DNA from: Pararhizobium sp. A13 | GTDB taxonomy: Bacteria; Pseudomonadota; Alphaproteobacteria; Rhizobiales; Rhizobiaceae | Direction of reading: 5' to 3' | DNA length: 64,000 nucleotides | Assembly (NCBI RefSeq): GCF_040126305.1 | Contig: NZ_CP149511.1 | Location: 1,240,001 to 1,304,000 of the forward strand | In this document: positions 33,236 to 42,324 of the stretch, piece after piece | How positions within the stretch are numbered: the first letter of the stretch is position 1 | Layout of the letters: every line of letters starts with the position of its first letter | Program-made: the position numbers and the translations under genes | Notes under the pieces: model-generated | Seen by the model: the letters and a program-made list of their open reading frames with translations, nothing else | Databases searched by the model: none | What the model was told of the DNA's origin: nothing

Positions 33236-33422
33236 CCGGTCACTCCTTTTCGCGCATTTGAGACCTTCAAACCGAAGTGAGGAAGCCGCCCTGCCAATGC
33301 GGCGCGCAGCTTTCCGCCGCGGCCCGGCTTGGCCCGTCCGTTGCAATTGGCGCTCACGCGACTATTTTGTATGCTTCGCCACCCTCCTATCTGTGGCAGA
33401 GAAAAGCGCCCGGGAGCAAGTC

Positions 33423-33689
33423 ATGTGCCGGAATATTAAACCCCTGTTCAATTTTGATCCGCCAGCGACGCACGAGGAGATTCGTGATGCCGCGCTTCAG
33501 TTCGTGCGCAAGGTGAGCGGAACAACCAAACCATCGAAACGCAATGAGGCTGCGTTCGAGCGCGCGGTCAACTCGGTCGCGGGATGTGCCCGCGAGCTGC
33601 TTGATTCGCTGGAGACTTCCCAACCCCCTCGCGATCGCGAGGAAGTAGCCGCAAAGGCGCGCGCGAGAACGGCGGTCCGGTTCGCGTAA
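33423..33689 (+). CDS. DUF2277 family protein
   Basis: The 88-residue protein begins with MCRNIKPLFNFDPPATHEEI and contains RDAALQFVRKVSGTTKPSKR and REEVAAKARARTAVRF. These are the two ends of the DUF2277 family, which is small, cytosolic and widespread in Proteobacteria and Actinobacteria. No function is known. The conserved Cys and the KPSKRNEAAF segment are intact, so the gene looks functional. It has no obvious operon partners. Confidence 0.88.
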   Translation: MCRNIKPLFNFDPPATHEEIRDAALQFVRKVSGTTKPSKRNEAAFERAVNSVAGCARELLDSLETSQPPRDREEVAAKARARTAVRFA

Positions 33690-33726
33690 TGGAGGCCTGT
33701 CACGCACGGGAGATCATAGTCAGGTT

Positions 33727-33969
33727 TCAAGTTTGGACCTTTGCGGTCCCCACAGTGTGTGACGAGTCTAGCCGGAGCCGACAATAGAGTGATGATATTC
33801 TCAAGTGGCCGCTCGTGGCGCGAGAGCGACCATCGGCTTTCGCCGATGCCATTGACCCAAGGGGCAATGCTGCGCCGACGAGCGCGGCAGTCGTCAGGAA
33901 ATCTCGGCGGTTTAGTGCTGAACGGCTTTCTGCGTTCGATCCGGTTGGTTCGCTTGTTTTGTGCGTGAT
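33727..33969 (-). pseudogene. N-terminal remnant of a Tat-exported protein
   Basis: A minus-strand frame reads ALNRRDFLTTAALVGAALPL followed by GSMASAKADG, a textbook twin-arginine signal with RRDF, a hydrophobic core and an AxA-type cleavage site. After about 20 further residues it runs into unrelated sequence and a stop at 33727. No normal start codon is in place: an AGGAGA site is followed by ATC ACG. It is probably the beginning of a secreted oxidoreductase or hydrolase lost by deletion, located just downstream of the SDR gene. Confidence 0.6.
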
Positions 33970-34004
33970 CTTCTCCTGGTTCTCACGGTCTGGCGAAGGG
34001 GCGA

Positions 34005-34856
34005 TCAGTTGCCTGGGGTGGCAACTTCGTCGAACCCCAGAGAGGTCGAGAGCTGCCGATGGGCATCGATCTGCTTCTGGAGACTGGTGATCTTTTGTTC
34101 TGCGGTGCTGATGGCGTCTGCGCCTGCAATGAAGCGGGCTGGCAGTTCGTCCAAATTGGTGAGTGTCAGCAAAGCCTGGGCAAGCTTGGCGGGGTCACCG
34201 GATTGCTTGCCATTGTAGGACTTCCAGAACGCCAACTGTTGTGCCCGCCGCTCGGCATAGTCCTCGATCGAGGGGACTGCGTAATTGGTCGACTCCTCTG
34301 TCAGAAGCTCCGTGCGGAAGAAGCCTGGATTGACGATCATGGTCTGAATGCCGAATGGCGCGACCTCGGCTTGGACCGACTCCATCCATCCTTCAAGGGC
34401 GAACTTGGAAGCGGCATAGGCGCTGCCGAACTCGAAGCCGCCGAAAGCCGCGCTCGACGATATCGAGATGATTTTTCCGGCGCGCTGTTTGCGCATGACA
34501 GGAAGGACGGCACGTGTGACGTTCATCGGACCGATGAGGCTCGTCATCAGTTGCATGTCCATCTGGGCGGGTGTCAGTTCCTCGAAATATCCAGCGAAGA
34601 AGCTTGCGGCGTTGTTGACCAGCACATCGATGTGACCAAAGCGTTCGACCGCCGACCTCACCGCCTGCTCGGCATCCACGGACTTGTTCACGTCGAGTTT
34701 GACGACAAGCAAGTCTGCAGACTGTCCAATGGCTTTGGCCACCTTTTCGGGATCACGACCAGTCGCAACCACCTTGTGACCCGCAGCCAGAGCGGCCTTT
34801 GCGAAATCCAACCCCATGCCGCGCCCGGCACCTGTGATCATCCATACGTTGCTCAT
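34005..34856 (-). CDS. SDR family oxidoreductase
   Basis: The 283-residue protein starts at 34856 (MSNVWMITGAGRGMGLDFAK). The classical short-chain dehydrogenase features are TGAGRGMG (cofactor), NNAAS, and the catalytic SSSAAFGGFEFGSAYAASKF with Ser, Tyr and Lys. The C-terminal 60 residues are longer than the core fold, as in the retinol/17-beta-HSD-like subgroup. It heads a minus-strand group with an alpha/beta hydrolase, DUF1330 and LysR genes, and could be part of a LysR-controlled response. The substrate is unknown. Confidence 0.88.
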   Translation of the reverse strand: MSNVWMITGAGRGMGLDFAKAALAAGHKVVATGRDPEKVAKAIGQSADLLVVKLDVNKSVDAEQAVRSAVERFGHIDVLVNNAASFFAGYFEELTPAQMDMQLMTSLIGPMNVTRAVLPVMRKQRAGKIISISSSAAFGGFEFGSAYAASKFALEGWMESVQAEVAPFGIQTMIVNPGFFRTELLTEESTNYAVPSIEDYAERRAQQLAFWKSYNGKQSGDPAKLAQALLTLTNLDELPARFIAGADAISTAEQKITSLQKQIDAHRQLSTSLGFDEVATPGN

Positions 34857-35047
34857 GTCCACATTCCTTCGTTGTCTGAAGGCAAGATACGCCACGAGCA
34901 GAGTGCTGATTAGGCGGTATTATCTGCATGTACTTAGAAAGGGGATTTCTAAATAGACGCTTTTTGACGACAACGCCCGGCAGCGATTCCTCGGCTGCCG
35001 GGCGGCGTTCTGATGTGTCTTTCTTGGAGACAGAACCGATCGAATTG

Positions 35048-36112
35048 TCAAACAGCGCTAATGTGAGTGCCAAACCAATCCAGAACGAGCTGCGGGTTCT
35101 GGCCGAAGTAATTGTATCCCTGGAAACGTTGGTCAGTCCCTTCAATCCAGAACAGCTTCTTGTCCTTCGACGAGATCGTGTCGTAGATTTCCTGAACATT
35201 GGACGGTTTGGTCAGGAAGTCATCGCGAACCTGGGCGACGAGGGTCGGCACGGTGACCGCCTTGGCATATTCCATCGGCCAGACGTCGGCGAGATGAAAG
35301 CCGGTCCGCTTGTGAAACGCGACGTCGAAGCGCTCGAGGCCATTCTCGATCTTCTGGTTCTCCACCGCTGTCTGGACGAAGATGCTCGGCGAGACGGGCT
35401 GCAGCGCGATCATCGCCTTGATGTGTTCGAACTCCTCCGGGTGCTTCTGCATGCCGACGATGGTCGCGTTGGCTCCAAGGCAGCGGCTGTAGAGAACCGT
35501 TTTCATGTCCTTGGTGTCGGGTCTGGATTTCGCGTAGCGCATCGAGCCGATGACGTCACGATATTCGAGGACGCCGTGGCCGTTGACGCCGCCACTGCCC
35601 GTGCCGCTGCGGCCATGATTGCGCATGTCATAGGCGATGATGTTGTAGCCCGCATCATGCAGGACCTTGTATTCCGGCAGGAAGTTAACCTCGAAGCCGC
35701 CGAAATTGGTCCACGGCTCAAGATGGCCCGGATATCCGTAGCGATTGCAGGGCATCGGATGATTGCAGATGATCAGGCGATCTGAATCGGCGGGAATAAA
35801 CCAGCCCTCGATCGTCACGCCGTCCATCGCGGGGAAGAAGATTTCCTCGTAGTCCATGCCATACTCATGCGGCCAGCGCAGAATGGGAGTGCGGGTCGAG
35901 TGCGCCATCAGATCGGCCATGCCGTTGATGAATTCTTCTGATTTCGCGTCGGTCATCGTCGTTGTCGCTTTCACGTCTGCGGCCTGCGCACTGGCAGAGG
36001 CGGCGGCCATGATGGGAAGAGTGGCGAGTGCCGCGCCGGCTTTCAAAAGCTGCCGGCGGCTGTTCGACGCTGCACCGTCATGTTGAAGGGTAGAGTCAAT
36101 CTGGTTGCCCAT
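35048..36112 (-). CDS. Tat-exported alpha/beta hydrolase with Cys in the nucleophile elbow
   Basis: The 354-residue protein has a Tat-like signal (NSRRQLLKAGAALATLPIMA, then AAASASAQA). The hydrolase core includes LIICNHPMPCNRYGYPGHLE (oxyanion region), IIAYDMRNHGRSGTG and the elbow TVLYSRCLGANATI. The usual Ser is replaced by Cys, as in dienelactone hydrolases. A catalytic acid in VPTLVAQVRDDFLTKP is plausible. It is likely periplasmic. The gene lies between the SDR and DUF1330 genes on the same strand. Esterase or lactonase activity is a family-level guess. Confidence 0.8.
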   Translation of the reverse strand: MGNQIDSTLQHDGAASNSRRQLLKAGAALATLPIMAAASASAQAADVKATTTMTDAKSEEFINGMADLMAHSTRTPILRWPHEYGMDYEEIFFPAMDGVTIEGWFIPADSDRLIICNHPMPCNRYGYPGHLEPWTNFGGFEVNFLPEYKVLHDAGYNIIAYDMRNHGRSGTGSGGVNGHGVLEYRDVIGSMRYAKSRPDTKDMKTVLYSRCLGANATIVGMQKHPEEFEHIKAMIALQPVSPSIFVQTAVENQKIENGLERFDVAFHKRTGFHLADVWPMEYAKAVTVPTLVAQVRDDFLTKPSNVQEIYDTISSKDKKLFWIEGTDQRFQGYNYFGQNPQLVLDWFGTHISAV

Positions 36113-36193
36113 TTCAGGCTCCTTCTTGATGAGAGGTCGATGTTTGAGAGAACTCGAAGCGGCGGCGATGTCATGGCCCGCCTCGTTGCCCCG

Positions 36194-36571
36194 TCACTGC
36201 TTGGGAGGAACAAAGCCTTCGGTGATCACGACTGAACCTTCGGTCGACGCGACACGGAACTTTCGGGCAGCCGTATATTCCGGGGAGTCGTAGAACCGTT
36301 GCGCGTCCGCAACGCTCGGGAATTCGGCGATGGCCATGACGGACTGCGGCTTGCCTTCGACTGCTGTCGCATTCAGGTTGAAGACTATGATCTTTCCACC
36401 GAACTTCGGAGCAAGCGGGCCTGCTTCTTCCATATATTTCTGGTAGCCCGCCTGATCCTTGATCGTGTAGTTGGCGATCATGTAGCCGGGTGCCTGCAAA
36501 TCCTGTGCGTGGCCCGTCGAGCCGAAAGCCACGGCCATGGCGATGGCTGTGCTGGAAACGAGTTTCTTCAT
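36194..36571 (-). CDS. Secreted DUF1330 family protein
   Basis: The 125-residue protein starts at 36571 with a Sec-type signal peptide (MKKLVSSTAIAMAVAFGSTG, cleavage after GHA). The mature part, PGYMIANYTIKDQAGYQKYM, EEAGPLAPKFGGKIIVFN, SVMAIAEFPSVADAQRFYDS and PEYTAARKFR, is a complete DUF1330 domain of the dimeric alpha/beta barrel superfamily. These usually bind or modify small molecules. It lies 81 bp upstream of the hydrolase gene in the same direction, so the two exported proteins are probably expressed together. Confidence 0.88.
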   Translation of the reverse strand: MKKLVSSTAIAMAVAFGSTGHAQDLQAPGYMIANYTIKDQAGYQKYMEEAGPLAPKFGGKIIVFNLNATAVEGKPQSVMAIAEFPSVADAQRFYDSPEYTAARKFRVASTEGSVVITEGFVPPKQ

Positions 36572-36844
36572 GTGAGATGTCCTTTTTATCAATCGGCCAC
36601 GTTTCTCCGTCGGCACGATCCGGCGGATCGTGTCGCTTGAGGAAACAGATGGTGTGATGAGAAACCCGGGTGGCGTCTCCGTCCGGCTTTCATGAAGAGG
36701 AATGTAACCGGGATCGGTCCGTAAGATTAGACGGCATAATCTGCATGAAGTCAGAAACACCAGAGATAAATCCGTCTCGCAGTTCGAGCTGCTCCGCAGG
36801 AGAACGAATGGCGCTGCGACGGGCAGCATATTGGTCCGCAGCCA

Positions 36845-37738
36845 CTATCCCTTGTAGCGGAGCGCTTCGAGCAGGAGTGCGAAGGCCGGGGTGTGCTGGC
36901 GTCTGCTCGGATAGTAGAGGTGATAGCCGGAGAAGGGCTGACACCAGTCCTCCAGCACCCGCACCAGCCGTCCTTCCGTAATGTGGTGGGTAACCTGGCT
37001 TTCGAACGTGTAGGCCAACGCCAGCCCGTCGAGGGCGGCCGCTTCCAGCATTTCGCCGTCGTTGAGAATGAGCGGTCCATTGACCCGGACCTCGAGCTCG
37101 ACACCGTCCCGCTCGAACTCCCATGCAAAGAGGCCGCCGCCCGTGGTCTGGCGATAACTGGCGCAACGATGGTCGCCAAGGTCGCGGGGCGTTTCCGGTA
37201 CCTTATGTTTGGCGAAGTAGGATGGCGAGCCGACGACAGCCATGCGCAAATCCGGGCTGACCTTGACTGCCACCATGTCTTTCTGGACTTGCTCACCCAA
37301 ACGGATGCCCGCATCGAAGCGACCCGCAACGATATCGGTCAGTCCTTCCTCCAGACTGATTTCGACGGAGATGTCGGGATATTCCGGGAGGAGCTTCGAC
37401 AGCACGGGCCAGAGCACGGTTTTCGCCGCATGCCGGAATGTGGTGATGCGGATCGATCCAGCGGGCTTGTCGTGAAGCGCCGTGAGCGCCGCGAGTTCAC
37501 TGTCGATGTGGTCGAAGGCAGGCCGGAGGCCATTGAGCAACTTTTCTCCGGCGTCGGTCAGCGACAGGCTTCGGGTTGTTCGTGACAGCAATCGGACTTT
37601 AAGGCGTTCCTCCAGCATGCGGACGGCGTAGCTCAGTGCCGATTGGGACAGCCCCAGCTTGGCGGCGGCTCGGGTAAAACTACCTTCTTCGGCGACTGCA
37701 ATAAATACGGCCAGGTCGCTGAAGTCGCCTTTTCTCAT
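36845..37738 (-). CDS. LysR family transcriptional regulator
   Basis: The 297-residue protein has an intact N-terminal winged HTH (FIAVAEEGSFTRAAAKLGLS, QSALSYAVRMLEERLKVRLL) and the LysR substrate domain (RITTFRHAAKTVLWPVLSKL, DAGIRLGEQVQKDMVAVKVS). It is of the CrgA-like subgroup that often controls oxidoreductase genes. It lies on the same strand as DUF1330, the hydrolase and the SDR, 270 bp upstream of them, and probably regulates this set. The gap 36572-36844 holds the DUF1330 promoter region and no gene. Confidence 0.9.
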   Translation of the reverse strand: MRKGDFSDLAVFIAVAEEGSFTRAAAKLGLSQSALSYAVRMLEERLKVRLLSRTTRSLSLTDAGEKLLNGLRPAFDHIDSELAALTALHDKPAGSIRITTFRHAAKTVLWPVLSKLLPEYPDISVEISLEEGLTDIVAGRFDAGIRLGEQVQKDMVAVKVSPDLRMAVVGSPSYFAKHKVPETPRDLGDHRCASYRQTTGGGLFAWEFERDGVELEVRVNGPLILNDGEMLEAAALDGLALAYTFESQVTHHITEGRLVRVLEDWCQPFSGYHLYYPSRRQHTPAFALLLEALRYKG

Positions 37739-37810
37739 TTATCAATCCCATTTCTAACTCCATGTGGATTATAAGGGTCGCGGAGTAAAGTAGCAAATGC
37801 TGCAAGGGCA

Positions 37811-37843
37811 AACCGGGGGTCCGAGGAAACGATGTCGGGGTCT
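37811..37843. repeat. Short dispersed repeat, copy 2
   Basis: AACCGGGGGTCCGAGGAA followed by ACGATGTCGGGGTCT is the second copy of the motif at 33204-33235. It sits between the LysR gene and the end of the BA14K gene. Confidence 0.6.
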
Positions 37844-37955
37844 GCCTTTGGCCGCCAGAAGCGGCGATCGACGCAGCCGTTTGAGGAGACGCCGAAGAAC
37901 CCGATGGCCTGCGCGTCCGGAAAAGCGCCCGGTGGGTCGCCAACTACGCCCGCAA

Positions 37956-38462
37956 TCAATAGTAGGATGAGACGCACACCCGTCGCGGACCGTGGAAGGG
38001 CTGGAACGTGTTGTCGTAAGCCCTGTAGGACCGGTAGCGCGCATAGCACCAGCGCGTATGTGTGTTGCCGCCATAATAGACCTGGCGGTAATTGCGCGGC
38101 GCGTAGTAGCGCGGACGGTAATAGGTCGGCCCGTAGTAGCCCTGATCGTAGTAGCCCTGATCGTAGTAGCTGGGGCCATAATACCTCGGCTGCGCCAGCA
38201 ATCCGCCGATAATTGCGCCGGTCGCGAGCCCGCCGAGTGCCCATGCCCAATCGTCGTCACCATTGTGGTGTCCATGCCCGCCGTAGCCCCGATAGCCGCC
38301 CCGGTATCCACGGTCGTAGCCGCCGCGGTAACGCCTGTACTGGACCGGCTGCGCCTCTGCGACTTCGATCTTCGGCACGGCAACGGTGGGAAACGCCATG
38401 GCCGGCGGGCCGCTCGTCAGCGCCGTCATCAGCGACAGGGCAAAGATTGCTAACCTTTTCAT
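37956..38462 (-). CDS. BA14K family exported protein
   Basis: The 168-residue protein starts at 38462 with a signal peptide (MKRLAIFALSLMTALTSGPP, AMA). A Gly/Tyr/Arg-rich region (RGGYDRGYRGGYRGYGGHGH) follows, then a short hydrophobic segment (WALGGLATGAIIGGLLA), Tyr-rich repeats of the type YYDQGYYDQGYYG, and the C-terminal BA14K box WCYARYRSYRAYDNTFQPFH. BA14K was described as an immunoreactive lectin-like protein in Brucella. It is probably envelope associated. The Tyr/Gly repeats are longer than in the minimal family. Confidence 0.85.
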   Translation of the reverse strand: MKRLAIFALSLMTALTSGPPAMAFPTVAVPKIEVAEAQPVQYRRYRGGYDRGYRGGYRGYGGHGHHNGDDDWAWALGGLATGAIIGGLLAQPRYYGPSYYDQGYYDQGYYGPTYYRPRYYAPRNYRQVYYGGNTHTRWCYARYRSYRAYDNTFQPFHGPRRVCVSSYY

Positions 38463-38598
38463 TGGCTTCACCTTTCCTCTGCAGCGCCCTGCGTCGAATA
38501 CGGCGCGCAAGGACGCTGCAGCCCTTTAAATGCACTGCGTAATTTTACCCTAAAATCGATTTTGACTCGAGAAATTATGCATTAGCAATAATGGACCC

Positions 38599-38751
38599 AT
38601 TCGCGGTGTCGCATCGCCTCGCGCGAAAAACGCATTTCGTTGATCGCGAACGCTCGTATTGTGGGTCCTCTTTCCATCCGGTGCGGTCCTTCTGCAGGTG
38701 AGGCCGCTTTGGGGGCCTAAAGCGGCCGCCTCTCGTGTGGAGGCCTTTTTG
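38599..38751 (+). ncRNA. Candidate small RNA between BA14K and an aminotransferase gene
   Basis: A 448-bp gap (38463-38910) lacks a plausible gene. On the plus strand a possible promoter (TTGACT 38562-38567, AATAAT 38587-38592, spacing 19) precedes about 150 bp that end in two hairpins and a T-run. GGCCGCTTT/AAAGCGGCC (38702-38727) is followed by GCCTC/GAGGC plus TTTTT (38728-38750). No upstream plus-strand gene needs this terminator. The promoter spacing is long, so the 5' end is uncertain. Confidence 0.4.
38728..38750 (+). terminator. Rho-independent terminator
   Basis: GCCTC, loop TCGTGTG, GAGGC, then CTTTTT. It directly follows a second strong stem (38702-38727) and would end a plus-strand transcript that is not a known gene. 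Confidence 0.65.
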
Positions 38752-38910
38752 TTGACTGCGTAACTTGGAGAAATCGGTCCTCTGCAGACGGCGCATCGGA
38801 AAATGCACAAGAACTTTCTGCTACGCACATGCCGCCAAAAATGTTAATGCAGGTAGGGGGGCAGTTTCGTCGAGGGGACATGCGCCGCCTGCAGCAGGGG
38901 GGAGTGCCTC

Positions 38911-40101
38911 GTGCCAATCGCCACCGTGTCAAGCCGGATGCTCGCCGTCACCGAGGAAATGCGCACGGTGATGGATTTTGCACGAAACGTCCTGGAGGGC
39001 GACGGCCTGGGGCCTGATGCCTGCGATTTCATGTTCGGCAATCCGCAGGAAACGCCGTTGCGCGGATTTGTCGATGCATTGATCCGCCACGTCGAGCCAC
39101 GGGATGTTCACTGGTTCGGTTATAAAAAGTACGAAGCGCTGGCGCGCGAAACCGTGGCCCGTTCGCTCAGCCAGGCGCGAAGCCGGGACTACAAGCCAGA
39201 CGACATTGCGATCACCGCGGGAGGGTTCGGCGCGATAGCGGCTGCGCTGCTCGCCGTGCTCGAGGTGGGAGAGGAAGTCATCTATCCGCGTCCCGGCTGG
39301 TTCGCCTATGGTGCCCAGATTCGCGGCGCGGCAGGGACACCCCTCGCCGTCGACCTAGCACCGGGAACTTATGACCTCGATCTCGAAAGGATCGAGGCAG
39401 CGATCACTCCGCGCACCCGCGTGGTGGTGGTCAACACGCCGCACAACCCGACCGGTCGCATCTTTCCCCGCGCTCAACTCGACGCGCTCGCCGACAAGCT
39501 CGCGGCCGCGTCCGAAAGATTTGGCAAGGTGATTTATCTCCTTGCCGACGAGCCCTATGCGCGACTGGTGTTTGACGGCCATGCGCATATCAGTCCGGCC
39601 GAGAGCTACCCGCACACGCTGATCGCCTATTCCTTCGGCAAGACCTTGCTCACGCCCGGCGAGCGCCTGGGCTGGCTCGCACTCGGGGCGGACATGCCCG
39701 AGTCCGATCGCATAAGGCTGCGCGAGGCTGTCGACATGGCGCAGGTTTCGCACGGTTGGGCTTTCGCCGGCCGTACCCTGCAGCGGGCACTGCCTGATCT
39801 CGAGAAGCTCAGCATAGATGTCGCAGCCCTCGCGCGCCGCCGCGATCGCATGGTCGAAGGCTTGAGGGCAGCGGGATACGACCTGCCGGTGCCTGAAGGT
39901 ACTTTCTATCTCATTCCACGCTCCCCAATACCGGACGACACGGCCTTCGCGGCACGTCTCGCAACTGAAGGTGTCTGGGTGCTGCCCGGCAGCGTCGCCC
40001 AATTGCCTGGACGACTGCGGATCAGTTTGACTGCAAACGACGGCATGGTGGAGCGCTCTTTGCCCGTCTTTGCGCGAGCGATCCGGGAAGTCGCAGCCTA
40101 A
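38911..40101 (+). CDS. Class I/II pyridoxal-phosphate aminotransferase
   Basis: The 396-residue enzyme starts at a GTG (38911), with GGGAG upstream. NTPHNPTGRIFP, ADEPYARLVF and the PLP lysine in AYSFGKTLLTPGERLGWLAL are the fold type I aspartate-aminotransferase-like motifs, and LPGRLRISLTANDGMVERSL gives the C-terminal substrate Arg. It probably acts on an aromatic or branched amino acid or a related amine; the specificity is not readable. It stands alone, with a gene-free 370 bp downstream. Confidence 0.85.
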   Translation: MPIATVSSRMLAVTEEMRTVMDFARNVLEGDGLGPDACDFMFGNPQETPLRGFVDALIRHVEPRDVHWFGYKKYEALARETVARSLSQARSRDYKPDDIAITAGGFGAIAAALLAVLEVGEEVIYPRPGWFAYGAQIRGAAGTPLAVDLAPGTYDLDLERIEAAITPRTRVVVVNTPHNPTGRIFPRAQLDALADKLAAASERFGKVIYLLADEPYARLVFDGHAHISPAESYPHTLIAYSFGKTLLTPGERLGWLALGADMPESDRIRLREAVDMAQVSHGWAFAGRTLQRALPDLEKLSIDVAALARRRDRMVEGLRAAGYDLPVPEGTFYLIPRSPIPDDTAFAARLATEGVWVLPGSVAQLPGRLRISLTANDGMVERSLPVFARAIREVAA

Positions 40102-40471
40102 CTCCTGGCGAGCAGGAGCTCACACAAGGGCTGCTGACGTCGGATCGGACACATTTAATCCGCTTGTGGCGCAATCCGGAAGCGGACCGCCTTCCGCTTG
40201 CTGCCCCGAAGTGGACAAGTGGTTGCTCTGTCGTCCCCCCTGGCCGGGCTCGTCCATTCGGATTCTGGATGTCAACCTAGCCCCACCTATCCTATGATTC
40301 AGCGGAGTTCGTCGTTGCGACAGGAGCTAGAAAATGTTCTCGGTGGGAAGTCCGAGTGCGAATGAACCCGCGTAATGCGCCTGGGCTCCGGGCTGCATCG
40401 GATGTTAGCGCGCGCCCTGTATGTCACGGAAGCAGCGCTCCAATCCGGCTCGACGAGAGCCATGAAAACAG
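40102..40471. other. Gene-free stretch
   Basis: Between the aminotransferase and the convergent FabMG-like gene I see no supported gene, only scattered short frames and a small GC-rich inverted repeat around 40180-40200. Confidence 0.5.
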
Positions 40472-41860
40472 TCAGGCAATCTCCAGCCGTGACGAAGCGC
40501 CATCAAGTGCCTGCGGTGTTACCGATCTCCACGCAGTCTCGGATTCTTCGTGGGAAGCATTAAGACGGCGGGCTACGACATCGTGGTTGAGCCACCGCAC
40601 CGGACCGCAAGGCAAAGAGGATTCACCGAAAATCAACTGCCCGGTCGCCTCCACTACAAGCGCGCTCAGGAGGTCGCTGATCATCACCTTACTGTCACGG
40701 TGCATCCGTGTGATTTCGTTGGACGTGCCGATCGTCAGGTCGGCCTGTGCCTGGCTGTTGGGCATCGGCCATGCGGAGAAGTCATAGAAAGGGATCATTA
40801 CTTCGCTTGCCTGCAGGTCACTGATTCTGCGGATAACGTCATCCACTGTGAAACCGTCCACCAGAAGCTCCTCGCATGCACGCCATTGTTCGGCTGCCCA
40901 TCGGCCGCCGTTCTCTTTCTTCAGCGCAAGCAGAAGGGGTATTAGAGGTAGCTCAATGCCCGTGAACACGTCGGAAGAGTTGGTCCGGATTTCGGGGCAG
41001 TTGTAGACGGCCGCCTTCACGCCCACCGCCCATGCATCCTCGGCGATGCCCTCGAGTCGCATCTTGGCGTAGCCCTGCGTGTAGTTCGTGTAGGTCTGCC
41101 AACGATATTCGTTGTCGATCAGGATTCCCGTGCCGTGGTAACCGTACGCCGTATATCTGACCTGGCCGCCCGACGCTTCGACGCGCTCGCGGATCGCCGC
41201 GCTGAAGTCGATGAGATGGCGGAAGGTGTTCGCCGAGACCTCGTCGAAATTCTGAAGGATCAGTTTGCCCATGTCGCTGTCAAGCAGGGCCTGTGACGAC
41301 AAATGGCGGGACCCAGTCCCCTTGTAGATTCTGTTGGCAACGACCAGGAAAACCTTTGCCTTGGGAATGCCCCCGGCCATCGTATGGGCGAAGAAGACGT
41401 TGCGGCCGTCGGCGATCATGCCGTCTAGGATGGCCATGACCTGCGACAGCGAGTTCGTGAACCGTGCAGTAGCGACGGCCTTACATCTTTCGATGTATTC
41501 CCAGTCAAGCTTGTCATGCTCCCAGCTCTCGAGCGTCATTCCGGCCAGGAGGTCGGTAGGGGTGGAACCCTCCGCGGGGGCGTCGAGATCAAAGCCAGCC
41601 ATAAGAGGAACGTTGATGATCGTCCCGCCCAGCCGGGCTTCGGCAGCCGCAAGCTCATCGTCGGTAAGAGGCCGCAACGCATTGTTCTCGTCACGCCGTC
41701 CGACCGTGATACCCACGATCTGCATTCCGGTTTTCCGGGCTTGGTCGAGGAGGCCAGTCGCGTAGCCGCGTCCGAACAATTCGCCGAACAGAACGAAGAC
41801 ATCGCCTCTCCGAAATACTGTGTTTTCGGCAACGGTCTCTAACGCGATCGGGTTTTTCAT
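40472..41860 (-). CDS. FabMG-family-like protein (putative enoyl-ACP reductase annotation)
   Basis: A 462-residue protein with RRGDVFVLFGELFGRGYATG, then GMQIVGITVGRRDENNALRP, HTMAGGIPKAKVFLVVANRI, VRYTAYGYHGTGILIDNEYR, VYNCPEIRTNSSDVFTGIEL and, near the end, VRWLNHDVVARRL. I recall this pattern from proteins annotated enoyl-ACP reductase FabMG family; the evidence for that activity is limited. The N-terminus could be a nucleotide-binding fold. The last 30 residues are unusual and may be an extension. No operon partner is visible. The family is fairly likely, the function open. Confidence 0.6.
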   Translation of the reverse strand: MKNPIALETVAENTVFRRGDVFVLFGELFGRGYATGLLDQARKTGMQIVGITVGRRDENNALRPLTDDELAAAEARLGGTIINVPLMAGFDLDAPAEGSTPTDLLAGMTLESWEHDKLDWEYIERCKAVATARFTNSLSQVMAILDGMIADGRNVFFAHTMAGGIPKAKVFLVVANRIYKGTGSRHLSSQALLDSDMGKLILQNFDEVSANTFRHLIDFSAAIRERVEASGGQVRYTAYGYHGTGILIDNEYRWQTYTNYTQGYAKMRLEGIAEDAWAVGVKAAVYNCPEIRTNSSDVFTGIELPLIPLLLALKKENGGRWAAEQWRACEELLVDGFTVDDVIRRISDLQASEVMIPFYDFSAWPMPNSQAQADLTIGTSNEITRMHRDSKVMISDLLSALVVEATGQLIFGESSLPCGPVRWLNHDVVARRLNASHEESETAWRSVTPQALDGASSRLEIA

Positions 41861-42324
41861 ACGTTCAGTTCTTCCAATCAGGGTCGTCGGGCATTAGCGC
41901 CGACAGTCGTTGATGACTACTTGAACCCAGTCGCCCCGATTGGGAAGTCATTTAAAGTGACCGAGTATATCGAAACGTGAAGCGCCGTAAGGACTTGTCG
42001 GCTCCAGTCGGGAGACTGCTTTGACTTTGCCAGCCGCTCAGGAGAACGGTGACTGGTACCCCCCCCTGCGGAACACAGGTGTTGTCAGAGGCGCGATCCT
42101 TCCGAAAGACGGATGGTAAAGGGAAGGCGCGTGGTCGCTTCAGAGGGCGGCAAGGCTGGTTCCGGCCCTTTGCGGTCATGACACTTCGCTCGACGGCTTC
42201 CGCCCCTCAATTCGAGGGGCGGCTTGCAAGCTCGAACGCAATCAATTTTTCAAGTGCCTTTTGAGTGCGTTTCCCGTGTCTGCTTGTCGTCAACATCATG
42301 CCCAACGCGACTGCCGGCATCGGT
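41861..42324. other. Gene-free stretch with a strong hairpin
   Basis: No gene is supported in these 464 bp. CCGCCCCTC/GAGGGGCGG with a 5-base loop (42200-42222) lies about 100 bp downstream of the SDR stop. It lacks a T-run but may still stop or stabilise the SDR transcript. Confidence 0.5.

Noticed and set aside
42200..42222. Rho-independent terminator of the SDR gene
   Set aside because: The stem is strong, but no T-run follows on the minus strand and the distance from the stop is about 100 bp; listed only as a hairpin.
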